This document shows, one piece after another, positions 35,398 to 44,299 of a DNA stretch of 64,000 nucleotides (positions within the stretch are counted from its first letter, which is position 1; each line of letters starts with the position of its first letter). Position numbers and translations under genes: made by a program. The notes beneath the pieces were generated by a model. The model did no database searches. It was given only the letters and a program-made list of their open reading frames with translations, and had not been told where the DNA came from. The DNA is from JAYQKL01 sp049890195 (GTDB lineage: Bacteria; Pseudomonadota; Alphaproteobacteria; RS24). Where the stretch lies: positions 124,001 to 188,000 of the forward strand of contig JBMHBY010000003.1 in the NCBI GenBank assembly GCA_049890195.1, written 5' to 3'.

Positions 35398-36393
35398 TCA
35401 GTCGTCAGCCGGTTGCGGAAGCAGGTGCGGTTTCTCAGCTTTGGCGGCCGCCGCCGCTGCATGGCCAAGCGCCGCCGCCTCACTGAGATCCCCGGAAGCG
35501 TGATGGCTGTGACTGTCGGATCCATCAGCTGCAAACAGCTTGGCCTTGAGTTCCAGCTGGCCGTCCTGGACATTTGCCAGTGCGGCAATCGGGGTTCGGC
35601 AGGACCCTTCCAGCCCGGCCAGATACGCCCGCTCCGCCGATATGGCGGCCCGGGTGCGGGCACAGTCAAGGGCCGCCAAAAACGCCAGCATGGCGTCATC
35701 GCCATGCCGGCACTGAATGCCGAGCGCCCCCTGGCCCGGGGCCGGCAACATCACCTCCGGCGGCAGCGCCTCAAAATGCAGCCCCGTGCCGTTTTCCGGC
35801 TGCATGGACGCGTCAAACGCCGGTTCTTCCCGCCTTATCCGGTTCAGCCCGGCGGCAGCCAGCAGGGTCGCCTGCGGGCCGTCTTCACCTTCTGAAAGCT
35901 TGGACAGTCTGGTGGCAATGTTGCCCCGCAAGGCCATTGTTTTCAGATCGGGTCTGGCTGCCTTGAGCTGCGCCACGCGGCGCAGGGAGGCCGACCCCAC
36001 AACCGCGCCTTCAGGCAACCCATCGAGACCGGTTGGGGCCTCCTGACCCGCCGGCAACAGGCTGATCAAGACATCGTGTGGGTCGTCACGTTCCGGGACA
36101 CAGCCCAATGTCAAACCATCCGGCATCCGTGTCGGCAGATCTTTCAGGGAATGCACGGCGAAATCAAGATCGCCGCAAAGCAGGCCCTGTTCCAATTCAT
36201 GCGTGAACAGCCCCTTACCGCCGATCTCAGTCAGGCTGCGGTCAAGAATTTCATCACCTTTGGTGGACAGGCCGACAATCTCAATGCGCTCGCGTTCCCA
36301 TGCCTGCACCCGACACAACGCCTCCACAAATTGCGCGGTCTGCGCCAGCGCCAAAGGGGACCGTCGGGTTCCAACTCTGATTGGTTTTGTCAT
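35398..36393 (-). CDS. hemC: Porphobilinogen deaminase (hydroxymethylbilane synthase)
   Basis: Polymerises four porphobilinogen units. 331 aa. N-terminal IRVGTRRSPLALAQT, the catalytic-Asp region SLKDLPTRMPDG and GSASLRRVAQL are present. The dipyrromethane-bearing Cys265 lies in LEGSCRTPIAA. The C-terminus is longer than usual and Ala/His-rich. The start at 36393 is set by the family N-terminus. It is divergent from tsaD, 165 bases apart. Confidence 0.95.
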   Translation of the reverse strand: MTKPIRVGTRRSPLALAQTAQFVEALCRVQAWERERIEIVGLSTKGDEILDRSLTEIGGKGLFTHELEQGLLCGDLDFAVHSLKDLPTRMPDGLTLGCVPERDDPHDVLISLLPAGQEAPTGLDGLPEGAVVGSASLRRVAQLKAARPDLKTMALRGNIATRLSKLSEGEDGPQATLLAAAGLNRIRREEPAFDASMQPENGTGLHFEALPPEVMLPAPGQGALGIQCRHGDDAMLAFLAALDCARTRAAISAERAYLAGLEGSCRTPIAALANVQDGQLELKAKLFAADGSDSHSHHASGDLSEAAALGHAAAAAAKAEKPHLLPQPADD

Positions 36394-36558
36394 TTGCCGT
36401 CCTCTGAGGCATCCATTCGTCACGACCCTGTGCAGCAAGACCATTTGGCACATGGGCGCAATTCAGCTAAATAAAAGCTAATCCTGTTCGCTCATGCGCT
36501 CAATGTGCAAATCCATCAATCTGGAAACAGCCAACAGGAAAAGAGTCTGGGGACGCTG

Positions 36559-37641
36559 ATGACGCAATTAACGGTTTTGGGCATTGAAACAAGCTGCGAT
36601 GAGACGGCGGCGGCGGTTGTGCGCTTGTCGGTCGGCGAGCAGTCGGTTCCGCCGACCGGGGAGATTTTGTCAAACATCGTGTTTTCCCAAATAGAGGAAC
36701 ACAAGCGGTTTGGCGGTGTCGTACCCGAAATCGCGGCGCGCAGTCATGTCACCCGTCTTGACGGGCTGATTGAAGAGGCCGTTCGCGAGGCCGGCATTGA
36801 TCTGGAGGGGCTTGACGGCATAGCGGCCACCGCCGGGCCGGGGCTGATTGGCGGGGTCATGGTTGGTCTGGTGACCGGCAAAGCGTTGGCGCTGGCCGGT
36901 CAAAAACCGTTTGTGGCGGTCAATCACCTGGAAGCGCATCTGCTGACCATTCGCTTGACCAGCCCGGCACCCGACATGGCTTTCCCTTACCTGCTGCTGC
37001 TGGTCTCGGGCGGCCATTGCCAGCTGGTCAATGTCCGGGGCCTTGGTGATTATGAGGTTTATGGCACCACTTTGGATGACGCCGCCGGTGAAGCTTTCGA
37101 CAAAGCCGCCAAACTGCTTGGCCTCGGCTATCCGGGAGGGCCCGAAATTGAAATCTGTGCCCGCACCGGCGATCCAAGCGCCATTGACCTGCCAAGGCCA
37201 CTGCAGCATGACGGCAGTTGCAATTTCTCCTTTTCCGGTTTGAAAACGGCTTTACGGACATGCGCGCGCGCCATGGAGCCGGTGTCGCAAAACGAGATAG
37301 CCGATCTGGCCGCCAGCTTTCAGGCGGCCATCACCGACTGCCTTGCGGAACGCTGCACCAATGCCATGGCCCGTTTTGCGGCTGATCACCCGCAGGCGGA
37401 CAAAAAACTAGTTGTTGCCGGCGGCGTTGCGGCCAATTGCGTCATCAGGGCGCGCCTGTCCGACACAGCCCGCAATCAGGGGTTCAGCCTTGCCTGCGCC
37501 CCGGCGGCTTTGTGTACAGACAATGCCGCGATGATCGCCTGGACCGGGGCCGAGCGGCTTCTGGCCGGACAACATGACGGGCTGGATACGGCGCCGCAGG
37601 CGCGATGGCCGCTGGAGGACGTCACTGTTCCCGGGGCATAA
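36559..37641 (+). CDS. tsaD: tRNA N6-adenosine threonylcarbamoyltransferase TsaD
   Basis: Transfers the threonylcarbamoyl group to A37 of ANN-reading tRNAs, with TsaB and TsaE encoded elsewhere. 360 aa. LGIETSCDETAAAVV, metal ligands His123 and His127 in VNHLEAHLL, FSGLKTALR, and the C-terminal NAAMIAW are present. The start at 36559 follows GGGGA; a longer frame from 36505 lacks family similarity. A terminator follows. MtaB in this window acts on the t6A product. Confidence 0.97.
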   Translation: MTQLTVLGIETSCDETAAAVVRLSVGEQSVPPTGEILSNIVFSQIEEHKRFGGVVPEIAARSHVTRLDGLIEEAVREAGIDLEGLDGIAATAGPGLIGGVMVGLVTGKALALAGQKPFVAVNHLEAHLLTIRLTSPAPDMAFPYLLLLVSGGHCQLVNVRGLGDYEVYGTTLDDAAGEAFDKAAKLLGLGYPGGPEIEICARTGDPSAIDLPRPLQHDGSCNFSFSGLKTALRTCARAMEPVSQNEIADLAASFQAAITDCLAERCTNAMARFAADHPQADKKLVVAGGVAANCVIRARLSDTARNQGFSLACAPAALCTDNAAMIAWTGAERLLAGQHDGLDTAPQARWPLEDVTVPGA

Positions 37642-37659
37642 ACGGACAAAAAACAAAAA

Positions 37660-37690
37660 AACGCCGGCGGGGGAGGGGTCCGCCGGCGTT
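37660..37690. terminator. Terminator after tsaD
   Basis: Eleven-base stem AACGCCGGCGG/CCGCCGGCGTT with a nine-base loop, 18 bases after the tsaD stop. The A-run on its left gives a strong T-run for transcripts coming from the right, so it probably works in both directions. Confidence 0.75.
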
Positions 37691-37744
37691 TCGTCTCAAA
37701 GCACATTTGGAGGGAGGGGTTCCTTTTGTGCTTTTGAAATAGAC

Positions 37745-37867
37745 TTACAAAATTGACAAAATATGCGTGTCTTCCGTTAACAGGGCGACACTGTACACCC
37801 CCAGCAGAACGGCAATAATCACCGGTACGCTGGTCAACTCTCTCAATTTTTCAACAAGCCTTAACAT
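37745..37867 (-). CDS. Possible 40-aa single-span membrane peptide
   Basis: Starts MLRLVEKLRELTSVP, then a hydrophobic segment (VIIAVLLGVYSVALL) and a short polar tail. A GAGG sequence sits about nine bases upstream of the ATG at 37867. A longer frame to 37978 runs into very AT-rich sequence. No family recognised. It lies between the tsaD terminator and a TetR gene in an AT-rich insert. Confidence 0.4.
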   Translation of the reverse strand: MLRLVEKLRELTSVPVIIAVLLGVYSVALLTEDTHILSIL

Positions 37868-37957
37868 TGTTTCAACCTCATGGTCTGGTTTGATGGTCAG
37901 TTGCCTTATCAACAACTCACATGTTTCAATATAAGCATAATAAAATAAAAAACAATA

Positions 37958-37975
37958 AATATTTAGATAAATATT
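37958..37975. repeat. AT-rich perfect palindrome
   Basis: AATATTTA-GA-TAAATATT, perfect eight-base arms, in the AT-rich spacer between the small peptide gene and the TetR gene. It may be an operator or chance in AT-rich sequence. Confidence 0.3.
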
Positions 37976-38089
37976 CATTTTTTTATTAAAACCAAAATAT
38001 ATGCATCTTATTGAATTGTATTGATATTTTGAATCTTATCTTTATGAGAAAAAAACAGAAGGTATTTTTTATTTTATATTATGACAAAT

Positions 38090-38719
38090 TTATGCGCTTT
38101 TTGGTGACTCAACCAACGGCTCCACATAATCTGAACGCATCAGGCCGGCAAACATCAAATCGAGGAGATTGTGCAGCTCCTCCTCCAGATCTTCCAGTGT
38201 CTGATGGGTAAACAGCTGCGGATAACGAAACTTCATTGAGGCGGACTGCAATATTGCCGCCGTTTTGCTGACGTCCTCAACATCAAACTCCCCGTTCACC
38301 CGGCCATGATCAAGCACAATCGCCAGCACCCGGCGTTCCCGGCGCAGACTGTCCACAAACAAGCGGGGACGCTCGTGCATCACATGCTGGACAAGCTCGA
38401 CCACTTTTTCATTGTTTTCAAGCCGGTGAAAGGTGTTGCGCAACTCCTGAAACATGATTTCTTCCAGTTTCTGTCGGGCCGAGCGGTATTGGCAGTCTAT
38501 CAACGGGCGCAGACGCTCCACCTGGGCGATTGACTCCGCCCGCGCAATATCCGAAGCGATTTCCATTTTACCTTTGAAATAACGGTAAATATTGCCGGGC
38601 GACATGTCGCAATCCTTGGCAATTTCTGCAATCGTTGTTTTGAAGTAGCCATAATGTGAGAAACGGTTTTTGGCGGCTTCAATGATTTGCTTTCGAATGA
38701 CTGTGTCGTTATCCTGCAT
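38090..38719 (-). CDS. TetR/AcrR family transcriptional regulator
   Basis: 209 aa. The N-terminal helix-turn-helix (about 8-55) includes AAKNRFSHYGYFKTTIAEIA and the following DMSPGNIYRYFKGK; the C-terminal ligand domain is rich in charged helices. Its base composition is lower in GC than neighbours, and it sits in an AT-rich interval between tsaD and gpsA, suggesting insertion. A 26-base near-perfect palindrome lies 24 bases upstream of its start, the likely operator. Ligand and targets unknown. Confidence 0.9.
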   Translation of the reverse strand: MQDNDTVIRKQIIEAAKNRFSHYGYFKTTIAEIAKDCDMSPGNIYRYFKGKMEIASDIARAESIAQVERLRPLIDCQYRSARQKLEEIMFQELRNTFHRLENNEKVVELVQHVMHERPRLFVDSLRRERRVLAIVLDHGRVNGEFDVEDVSKTAAILQSASMKFRYPQLFTHQTLEDLEEELHNLLDLMFAGLMRSDYVEPLVESPKSA

Positions 38720-38742
38720 TGAATATTTATATTGCGGAAGCT

Positions 38743-38768
38743 ATTAAATAATCAATAAATTATTTAAT
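38743..38768. promoter_or_regulatory. Probable TetR operator between the tetR-like gene and gpsA
   Basis: ATTAAATAAT (38743-38752) and its exact complement ATTATTTAAT (38759-38768) around CAATAA. Ten-base arms, 24 bases upstream of the divergent TetR start, are the usual layout for autoregulation. Confidence 0.55.
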
Positions 38769-38823
38769 TTTCATTCACTCCACCACCGGCCACTCGGCCA
38801 AAGCTGATACGGGAGTTGCCCCC

Positions 38824-39852
38824 ATGACCAGTCACACGGACGCCGACACCACTCATCACCCCATCACCAAGATAGGGATTGTCGGGGGCGGCGCCTGGGG
38901 CACGGCCCTGGCGACAATCGTTGCGCGGGCCGGATACGACGGCCTGTTGTGGGCGCGCGAGGACAATGTGGTCGCCGCCATCAATGACCGGCAGGAAAAC
39001 CCCGTCTTCTTGCCCGGCATCAAACTGCCAGCTGGGATCAAGGCGACGACGAGCCTTGCGGATATGGCAGACCGGCAGGCCATTTTAATGGTTGTGCCGG
39101 CACAGCATCTTGGCGCTGTTCTGGCTGAGTTGACGCCGTATCTTCTGCCCGAATGCGGCATTGCCCTATGCGCCAAAGGCGTGGAACGCGGCAGCCTGCG
39201 GTTCATGTCCGAAGTCGCCGCGGATCACCTGGCTGCGGACAGAATAGCCGTTTTGTCCGGTCCGAGCTTCGCCTCTGATGTCGCCCTGGGCCTGCCGACC
39301 GCCATCACGCTGGCGAGCAATGATGCCGGGTTTGGCGAACGCCTGGCCGCAGCCCTGTCGCAACCCGGTTTTCGTGCCTATCCATCCAATGACGTCATCG
39401 GCGCGGAAATCGGCGGCGCCGTTAAGAATATTCTGGCGATTGCCTGCGGCATTGTGCAGGGCAAGGGTCTGGGGGACAGCGCCCGCGCCGCCCTGACCGC
39501 GCGCGGATTTGCCGAAATGACGCGCCTGGGTGATGCACTCGGCGCCAAACGTGAAACTCTTGCCGGCCTGTCCGGGTTGGGGGATCTGATCCTGACCTGC
39601 TCAAGCACCACATCGCGGAACTTCTCACTCGGCGTCGCCTTGGGGGAGGGACAAAACGTCAATGACATACTCGACGCCCGCAACTCCGTCAGTGAGGGTG
39701 CGCTGAGCGCACAGGCGGTCAAGGCGCTGGCCAAGCAACATGGGCTCGACATGCCCATCAGCCTCGCCATTGCCGACATTATTGACGGCGCGCTTGGCGT
39801 GGATGAGGCGATTGTGCAACTGCTTGCCCGCCCTGTGACCGGAGAGGGTTAA
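38824..39852 (+). CDS. gpsA: Glycerol-3-phosphate dehydrogenase [NAD(P)+]
   Basis: Reduces dihydroxyacetone phosphate to sn-glycerol 3-phosphate for phospholipid synthesis. 342 aa. Nucleotide-binding motif GIVGGGAWGTALA (about 18-30), VLSGPSFASDVALGLPT, the catalytic-Lys region GGAVKNILAIACGI, and GLSGLGDLILTCSS are present. First of a run with YciI and EVE genes. Confidence 0.96.
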   Translation: MTSHTDADTTHHPITKIGIVGGGAWGTALATIVARAGYDGLLWAREDNVVAAINDRQENPVFLPGIKLPAGIKATTSLADMADRQAILMVVPAQHLGAVLAELTPYLLPECGIALCAKGVERGSLRFMSEVAADHLAADRIAVLSGPSFASDVALGLPTAITLASNDAGFGERLAAALSQPGFRAYPSNDVIGAEIGGAVKNILAIACGIVQGKGLGDSARAALTARGFAEMTRLGDALGAKRETLAGLSGLGDLILTCSSTTSRNFSLGVALGEGQNVNDILDARNSVSEGALSAQAVKALAKQHGLDMPISLAIADIIDGALGVDEAIVQLLARPVTGEG

Positions 39853-39901
39853 TCTCGGTTAAATTTTTTGTTATATTCGCCTAAGGTCGGGTAAGAGGAG
39901 T

Positions 39902-40201
39902 ATGAGCATGGCTTTGTACAGTTTGATTTGTTGGGACAAACCCAATGCCTTCCACATCCGCAAAGCCAACCGCGACAAACACCTTGCCTATTTGAAGGCA
40001 AGCGCAAACATGAAATTTGCCGGACCTTATTTGAGCGAGGACGGCGCCGAGATGATCGGCAGCCATATTGTTCTGGAATGTGACACGCGTGAACAGGCGG
40101 AGGACTGGGCCGACGCTGACCCGTACAGCAAGGCCGGGCTGTTCGCCCGCACAGAGATTCATCCTTGGCTCCATGCCATCGGCAAGCTTGAGGAAAAATA
40201 G
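39902..40201 (+). CDS. YciI family protein
   Basis: 99 aa ferredoxin-like fold protein. It shows the YciI pattern: N-terminal strand LYSLICWDKPNAFHIRKANR, HLAYLKA, the AGPYLSEDG loop, DTREQAEDWADADPYSKAGLF and a WLHAIG C-terminus. Bacterial YciI proteins act on or bind small molecules, often as dimers; activity unknown. It lies between gpsA and the EVE gene, 15 bases from the latter. Confidence 0.9.
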   Translation: MSMALYSLICWDKPNAFHIRKANRDKHLAYLKASANMKFAGPYLSEDGAEMIGSHIVLECDTREQAEDWADADPYSKAGLFARTEIHPWLHAIGKLEEK

Positions 40202-40216
40202 ACCAAACGGAGGGAC

Positions 40217-40663
40217 ATGATGGCATATTGGCTGTTTAAATCAGAACCCAACACCTGGGGGTGGGACGACCAGTGCGCCCGCGGCAAAGCCGGCGAACAC
40301 TGGGACGGGGTCCGCAATTTTCTGGCCAACAAAAACATGAAGCAGATGAAAATCGGCGATCAGGGCTTTTTCTATCATTCCGTCAATGAAAAGCGGATCA
40401 TGGGGACGGTCGAGGTCATCCGTGAACATTACCCGGACCATACAGATGAAAGCGGACGCTTCGGCATGGTTGACATTATGGCCCTGGAGACGGCCAAAAC
40501 CCATGCCACGCTGGCCGACATCAAGCAGGAGCCGAAACTGGAGGCCATGGTGCTGGTCAACAATTCCCGCCTGTCAGTGCAACCCGTGACGACGGCGGAA
40601 TGGCGGCATGTCTGCAAAATGTGTGGTCTGGACCCAAGCGGCCGGACCCGCACCGCATTTTGA
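40217..40663 (+). CDS. EVE domain protein (housekeeping type)
   Basis: 148 aa single EVE domain: AYWLFKSEPNTWGWDDQ, HWDGVRNFLANKNMKQMKIGDQGFFYHS (in part), and the later PKLEAMVLVNNSRLSVQPV. Related to the PUA/YTH superfamily; these stand-alone alphaproteobacterial forms sit beside gpsA and YciI genes and have no proven ligand. It gives an in-window comparison for the split EVE-nuclease gene at 25801. Start at 40217 or 40220. Confidence 0.93.
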   Translation: MMAYWLFKSEPNTWGWDDQCARGKAGEHWDGVRNFLANKNMKQMKIGDQGFFYHSVNEKRIMGTVEVIREHYPDHTDESGRFGMVDIMALETAKTHATLADIKQEPKLEAMVLVNNSRLSVQPVTTAEWRHVCKMCGLDPSGRTRTAF

Positions 40664-41016
40664 CTGCAGGCCTGAAAACCGGAACTGTCCTCTGTCCGCT
40701 TGAGGCGGTTCCGCAAGGCACGGCGAAGGGCGTCAGCCTGCTGGCCGGATCATCTGAAGAAGACGGACATTTTGAAATCATCATCTGGCATCATCTGGAC
40801 GGCCTGCGCGCCTTTGAAAACAGCTGCCCACATCTCGGCATGCCACTGGAGACCTTCCCCGACCGGTTTCTGACGGCGGATGGGGCATCCCTCATCTGCT
40901 CGACCCATGGGGCGCTGTTTGACACCGCCGGCACCTGCTTTTCTGGCCCCTGCAAAAACCAAACCCTGAAAGCCCTGCCGGTGCGGGTTGACAACGGCAA
41001 TATTGTTCTTGCCTAA
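40660..41016 (+). CDS. Rieske [2Fe-2S] ferredoxin-like protein
   Basis: 118 aa from TTG 40660. Rieske ligands are in SCPHLGMPLE and LICSTHGALFD (CxH and CxxH). It is a small ferredoxin-type Rieske, not a bc1 subunit, since it has no membrane anchor. Start uncertain: TTG 40660 overlaps the EVE stop by four bases, while ATG 40600 lies within the EVE gene. Role unknown, probably electron transfer to an oxygenase encoded elsewhere. Confidence 0.85.
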   Translation: MTAGLKTGTVLCPLEAVPQGTAKGVSLLAGSSEEDGHFEIIIWHHLDGLRAFENSCPHLGMPLETFPDRFLTADGASLICSTHGALFDTAGTCFSGPCKNQTLKALPVRVDNGNIVLA

Positions 41017-41072
41017 CGCCCCATCATCCTTAACCTGTAGGCGTAACGTACTTGCCGGGAAGGGGGAAGCCC

Positions 41073-42359
41073 GTGTCAAACAAAGGTAATTTGTCAATTC
41101 TTGGCCTGCTGGCCCTGATCAATGTGCTCAATTTCATCGACCGACAGCTTCTGGCCAGCTTCGGCAATTACATCATTCCGGATTTGCAGCTCACCAACCA
41201 GCAGTTCGGCCTTCTGACCGGTCTGGTGTTTCTGTTCTTTTATTGTGTCGGCGGGCTGTTCATGGGCGCTTTGGCGGACCGTGTCCACCGCCCCCGCCTG
41301 CTGGCAGCGGCGGTCGCGTTATGGAGCGCCTTGACGGCAGCTTCAGGCGCTGCAAAAAGTTTTACAGGCATGATGATCCCGCGCCTGTTCATCGGCATCG
41401 GTGAAAGCGCCGCCACCCCGACCTCAATCTCGATTTTGGCCGACCGGTTCCCGCAGAAAAATATGGGGCTGGTGACCGGCATCTATTATCTCGGTGTGCC
41501 GATTGGTGTCGCCGTCAGCCTTTTGATTGTCGGATACCTCGGGCCGGTCATTGGCTGGCGGAACTGCTTTTACCTGCTCGGCGGCATTGGCCTGGGCCTG
41601 TCTGTTTTGGTGCTGTTCATCCCCGAGACCCGCGGCGTCACACCCGACAGCCAAGCGGCGCCCGCAACCCCGGTGGAGACAATGACGTTCAAGCACTCCT
41701 TTGCCCTGCTGACCAAAACCATTGCCGGCTCGACGGCATTGAAAACGATTTTTCTGGCCGCCATTGCCTTTCATCTCATCCTCGGCGCAGCAGCCTTTGA
41801 TCAGGTCTGGCTGGTGCAGGAGCGCGGGTTTGACCGGGATGAAATCGCCGTCTCCGCCGGCTGGCTGGCGGCTTTGGGCGGCATTTTGGGCAACCTTCTC
41901 GGCGGCTGGGGCAGCGATAAAATGTACGAAAAATACGGCATGAATCGCGCCCGTTTTCTGTTTTGGGTGTTTTTTCTGATGGGGCCGATCGCCTTGGGCT
42001 ACCGCCTGGCCGAGCCGGACAGCACCCTGCTTTATTTCGGCATTTTCGCCGGGTTTTTCCACCTCGGGCTGTTTTATGGCCCAAGTTACGCCACGGTTCA
42101 GGAGTTGGCGCCGGAGCCTATCCGGGCGATGATGATCGGCTCATTCATCCTCACCATGAACCTGCTTGGGGTGGCGGTCGGCGCAACCGGAGCGGGCATC
42201 ATGGCCGACACCCTGCTCGCCCAGGGCCATGCGGCGCCTTATACCGTGACACTGATTACATTTACGGTATTATCAGCCTTGGCTATACCAATGTTTTACA
42301 TTTGCAGCCGCGCCTATGAAACCGATAAACACAATCTTGGGAAATCCGAAAATGTCTGA
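41073..42359 (+). CDS. MFS transporter (spinster-like)
   Basis: 428 aa with twelve spans. Span 1 has LALINVLNFIDRQLLASFG, the loop 2-3 motif is GALADRVHRPRLL, and GIGESAATPTSISILADRFP matches the spinster-like MFS subfamily common in alphaproteobacteria. Substrate unknown. GTG 41073 is chosen because AGGGGG lies just upstream; TTG 41052 is an alternative. Its stop overlaps the acs start by eight bases. Confidence 0.9.
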   Translation: MSNKGNLSILGLLALINVLNFIDRQLLASFGNYIIPDLQLTNQQFGLLTGLVFLFFYCVGGLFMGALADRVHRPRLLAAAVALWSALTAASGAAKSFTGMMIPRLFIGIGESAATPTSISILADRFPQKNMGLVTGIYYLGVPIGVAVSLLIVGYLGPVIGWRNCFYLLGGIGLGLSVLVLFIPETRGVTPDSQAAPATPVETMTFKHSFALLTKTIAGSTALKTIFLAAIAFHLILGAAAFDQVWLVQERGFDRDEIAVSAGWLAALGGILGNLLGGWGSDKMYEKYGMNRARFLFWVFFLMGPIALGYRLAEPDSTLLYFGIFAGFFHLGLFYGPSYATVQELAPEPIRAMMIGSFILTMNLLGVAVGATGAGIMADTLLAQGHAAPYTVTLITFTVLSALAIPMFYICSRAYETDKHNLGKSENV

Positions 42360-44295
42360 AGATCTTATCATTCCTGTCCCTGAGCACGTCAAAAACGACA
42401 CCCTGTTGACCAATGCGGCCTATCTGGAGATGTATGAGGCCAGCCTCAAGGATCCGGAGGGTTTCTGGGCCGAACATGGGCGGCGCATAGACTGGATGAC
42501 GCCTTACACAAAAATCAAGGACACGCTGTATTCAAAGGAGGCGGTGCAGGTCAAATGGTATGAGGACGGCACGCTGAATGCCTGCGTCAACTGCGTGGAC
42601 CGGCATCTGGAGACCCGCGCCGATGATGTCGCTATCATCTGGGAGGGCGACGAGCCGGACAGGGATGACAAGGTCACCTACCGCCAGCTGCATGAACAGG
42701 TCTGTATTTTCGCCAATGTCTTGAAGGCACAGGGTGTGAAAAAAGGCGACCGCGTCACCATTTACATGCCGATGATACTGGAGGCGGCCTATGCCATGCT
42801 CGCCTGCGCCCGCATTGGCGCCGTGCATTCCGTTGTTTTTGGCGGCTTCTCGCCGGAAGCCCTGGCCGGTCGGATCCTCGACTGCGAAAGCCACTTCGTC
42901 ATCACCGCCGATGAAGGCGTGCGCGGCGGCAAAACCATCCCGCTCAAGGCCAATGTTGATGCGGCGCTCGCCAAATGTCCCGATGTCGCCTCTGTCATTG
43001 TGGTTGAGCGCACCGGCAGCGGGGTAGCCATGCAGGAAGACCGCGATGTCTGGTACCACGAGGCCAGCGCCGCCGTTGACGCGGAGTGTCCGGCCGAGGA
43101 AATGGGCGCAGAAGACCCGCTGTTCATTCTTTACACCTCCGGCTCGACCGGCAAGCCGAAAGGGGTGCTGCACACAACCGGCGGCTATATGGTTTATGCC
43201 TCCATGACCCACCAATATGTGTTCGACTACAAGCCCGGCGAAATTTACTGGTGCACGGCGGATGTCGGCTGGGTCACGGGCCATTCCTATATTGTTTATG
43301 GCCCGCTGGCCAACGGGGCCACCACCTTGATGTTCGAGGGTGTCCCGAACTACCCTGACAGCGCCCGCTTCTGGCAAGTCTGTGACAAGCACCAGGTCAA
43401 TATCTTCTACACCGCCCCGACCGCCTTGCGGGCCTTGATGGCGGAGGGCGAAGGGCCGGTCAAATCCACCAGCCGCAAAAGCCTGCGGCTGCTCGGCTCC
43501 GTCGGCGAGCCGATCAACCCGGAGGCCTGGCTGTGGTATCACCGTGTCGTCGGTGAAGGGCGCTGCCCGATTGTCGATACATGGTGGCAGACCGAAACCG
43601 GCGCCGCCCTGATCACACCGCTGCCGGGCGCCACCGACCTGAAACCCGGCTCCGCAACCCGGCCGTTTTTCGGCATCAAGCCGGAGCTGGTCGATACTGA
43701 CGGCAAGGTGCTGGAGGGCGCGACCTCCGGCAATTTGTGCATTGCCGACAGCTGGCCGGGCCAGATGCGGACCGTCTATGGCGACCATCAGCGGTTCATC
43801 GACACCTATTTCATCCAATATCCCGGAAAATATTTCACCGGTGACGGCTGCCGCCGTGACGAAGACGGCTATTACTGGATCACCGGACGCGTGGATGATG
43901 TCCTGAATGTCTCCGGCCACCGCCTCGGCACGGCGGAGGTGGAAAGCGCCCTGGTCGCCCATGGCGATGTTGCGGAGGCCGCCGTGGTCGGCTACCCGCA
44001 CGACATCAAGGGACAGGGCATCTACTGTTATGTGACGCTGAATCTCGGCACGCCCGATTCCGACATGCTGAAGGATGAGCTGGTGAAATGGGTGCGCACC
44101 GAAATCGGCCCCATCGCCACACCCGACCACATCCAGTTCGCCCCCGGCCTGCCAAAGACACGGTCCGGCAAAATCATGCGGCGTATCCTGCGCAAGATTG
44201 CCGAAGACGATTTCTCCAATCTCGGGGACACGTCAACACTGGCTGATCCGTCAGTCGTCGACAGCCTGATCGACAACCGCCAGAACCGCGGCTGA
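42352..44295 (+). CDS. acs: Acetyl-CoA synthetase
   Basis: Activates acetate to acetyl-CoA through acetyl-AMP. 647 aa, full length. The AMP-binding motif YTSGSTGKPKG, WWQTETGA and FTGDGCRRDEDGYYWITGR are present. The regulatory, acetylatable lysine lies in PKTRSGKIMRR near the C-terminus. The start at 42352 overlaps the MFS stop; an upstream ATG at 42316 is within the MFS gene. Coupling to the MFS gene hints that the transporter may carry a carboxylate, an inference only. Confidence 0.97.
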   Translation: MSEDLIIPVPEHVKNDTLLTNAAYLEMYEASLKDPEGFWAEHGRRIDWMTPYTKIKDTLYSKEAVQVKWYEDGTLNACVNCVDRHLETRADDVAIIWEGDEPDRDDKVTYRQLHEQVCIFANVLKAQGVKKGDRVTIYMPMILEAAYAMLACARIGAVHSVVFGGFSPEALAGRILDCESHFVITADEGVRGGKTIPLKANVDAALAKCPDVASVIVVERTGSGVAMQEDRDVWYHEASAAVDAECPAEEMGAEDPLFILYTSGSTGKPKGVLHTTGGYMVYASMTHQYVFDYKPGEIYWCTADVGWVTGHSYIVYGPLANGATTLMFEGVPNYPDSARFWQVCDKHQVNIFYTAPTALRALMAEGEGPVKSTSRKSLRLLGSVGEPINPEAWLWYHRVVGEGRCPIVDTWWQTETGAALITPLPGATDLKPGSATRPFFGIKPELVDTDGKVLEGATSGNLCIADSWPGQMRTVYGDHQRFIDTYFIQYPGKYFTGDGCRRDEDGYYWITGRVDDVLNVSGHRLGTAEVESALVAHGDVAEAAVVGYPHDIKGQGIYCYVTLNLGTPDSDMLKDELVKWVRTEIGPIATPDHIQFAPGLPKTRSGKIMRRILRKIAEDDFSNLGDTSTLADPSVVDSLIDNRQNRG

Positions 44296-44299
44296 CACA

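Noticed and set aside
42532..44130. A 532-codon open frame antisense to acs
   Set aside because: The acs strand has all family motifs. The antisense translation has no recognisable features or ribosome-binding site.
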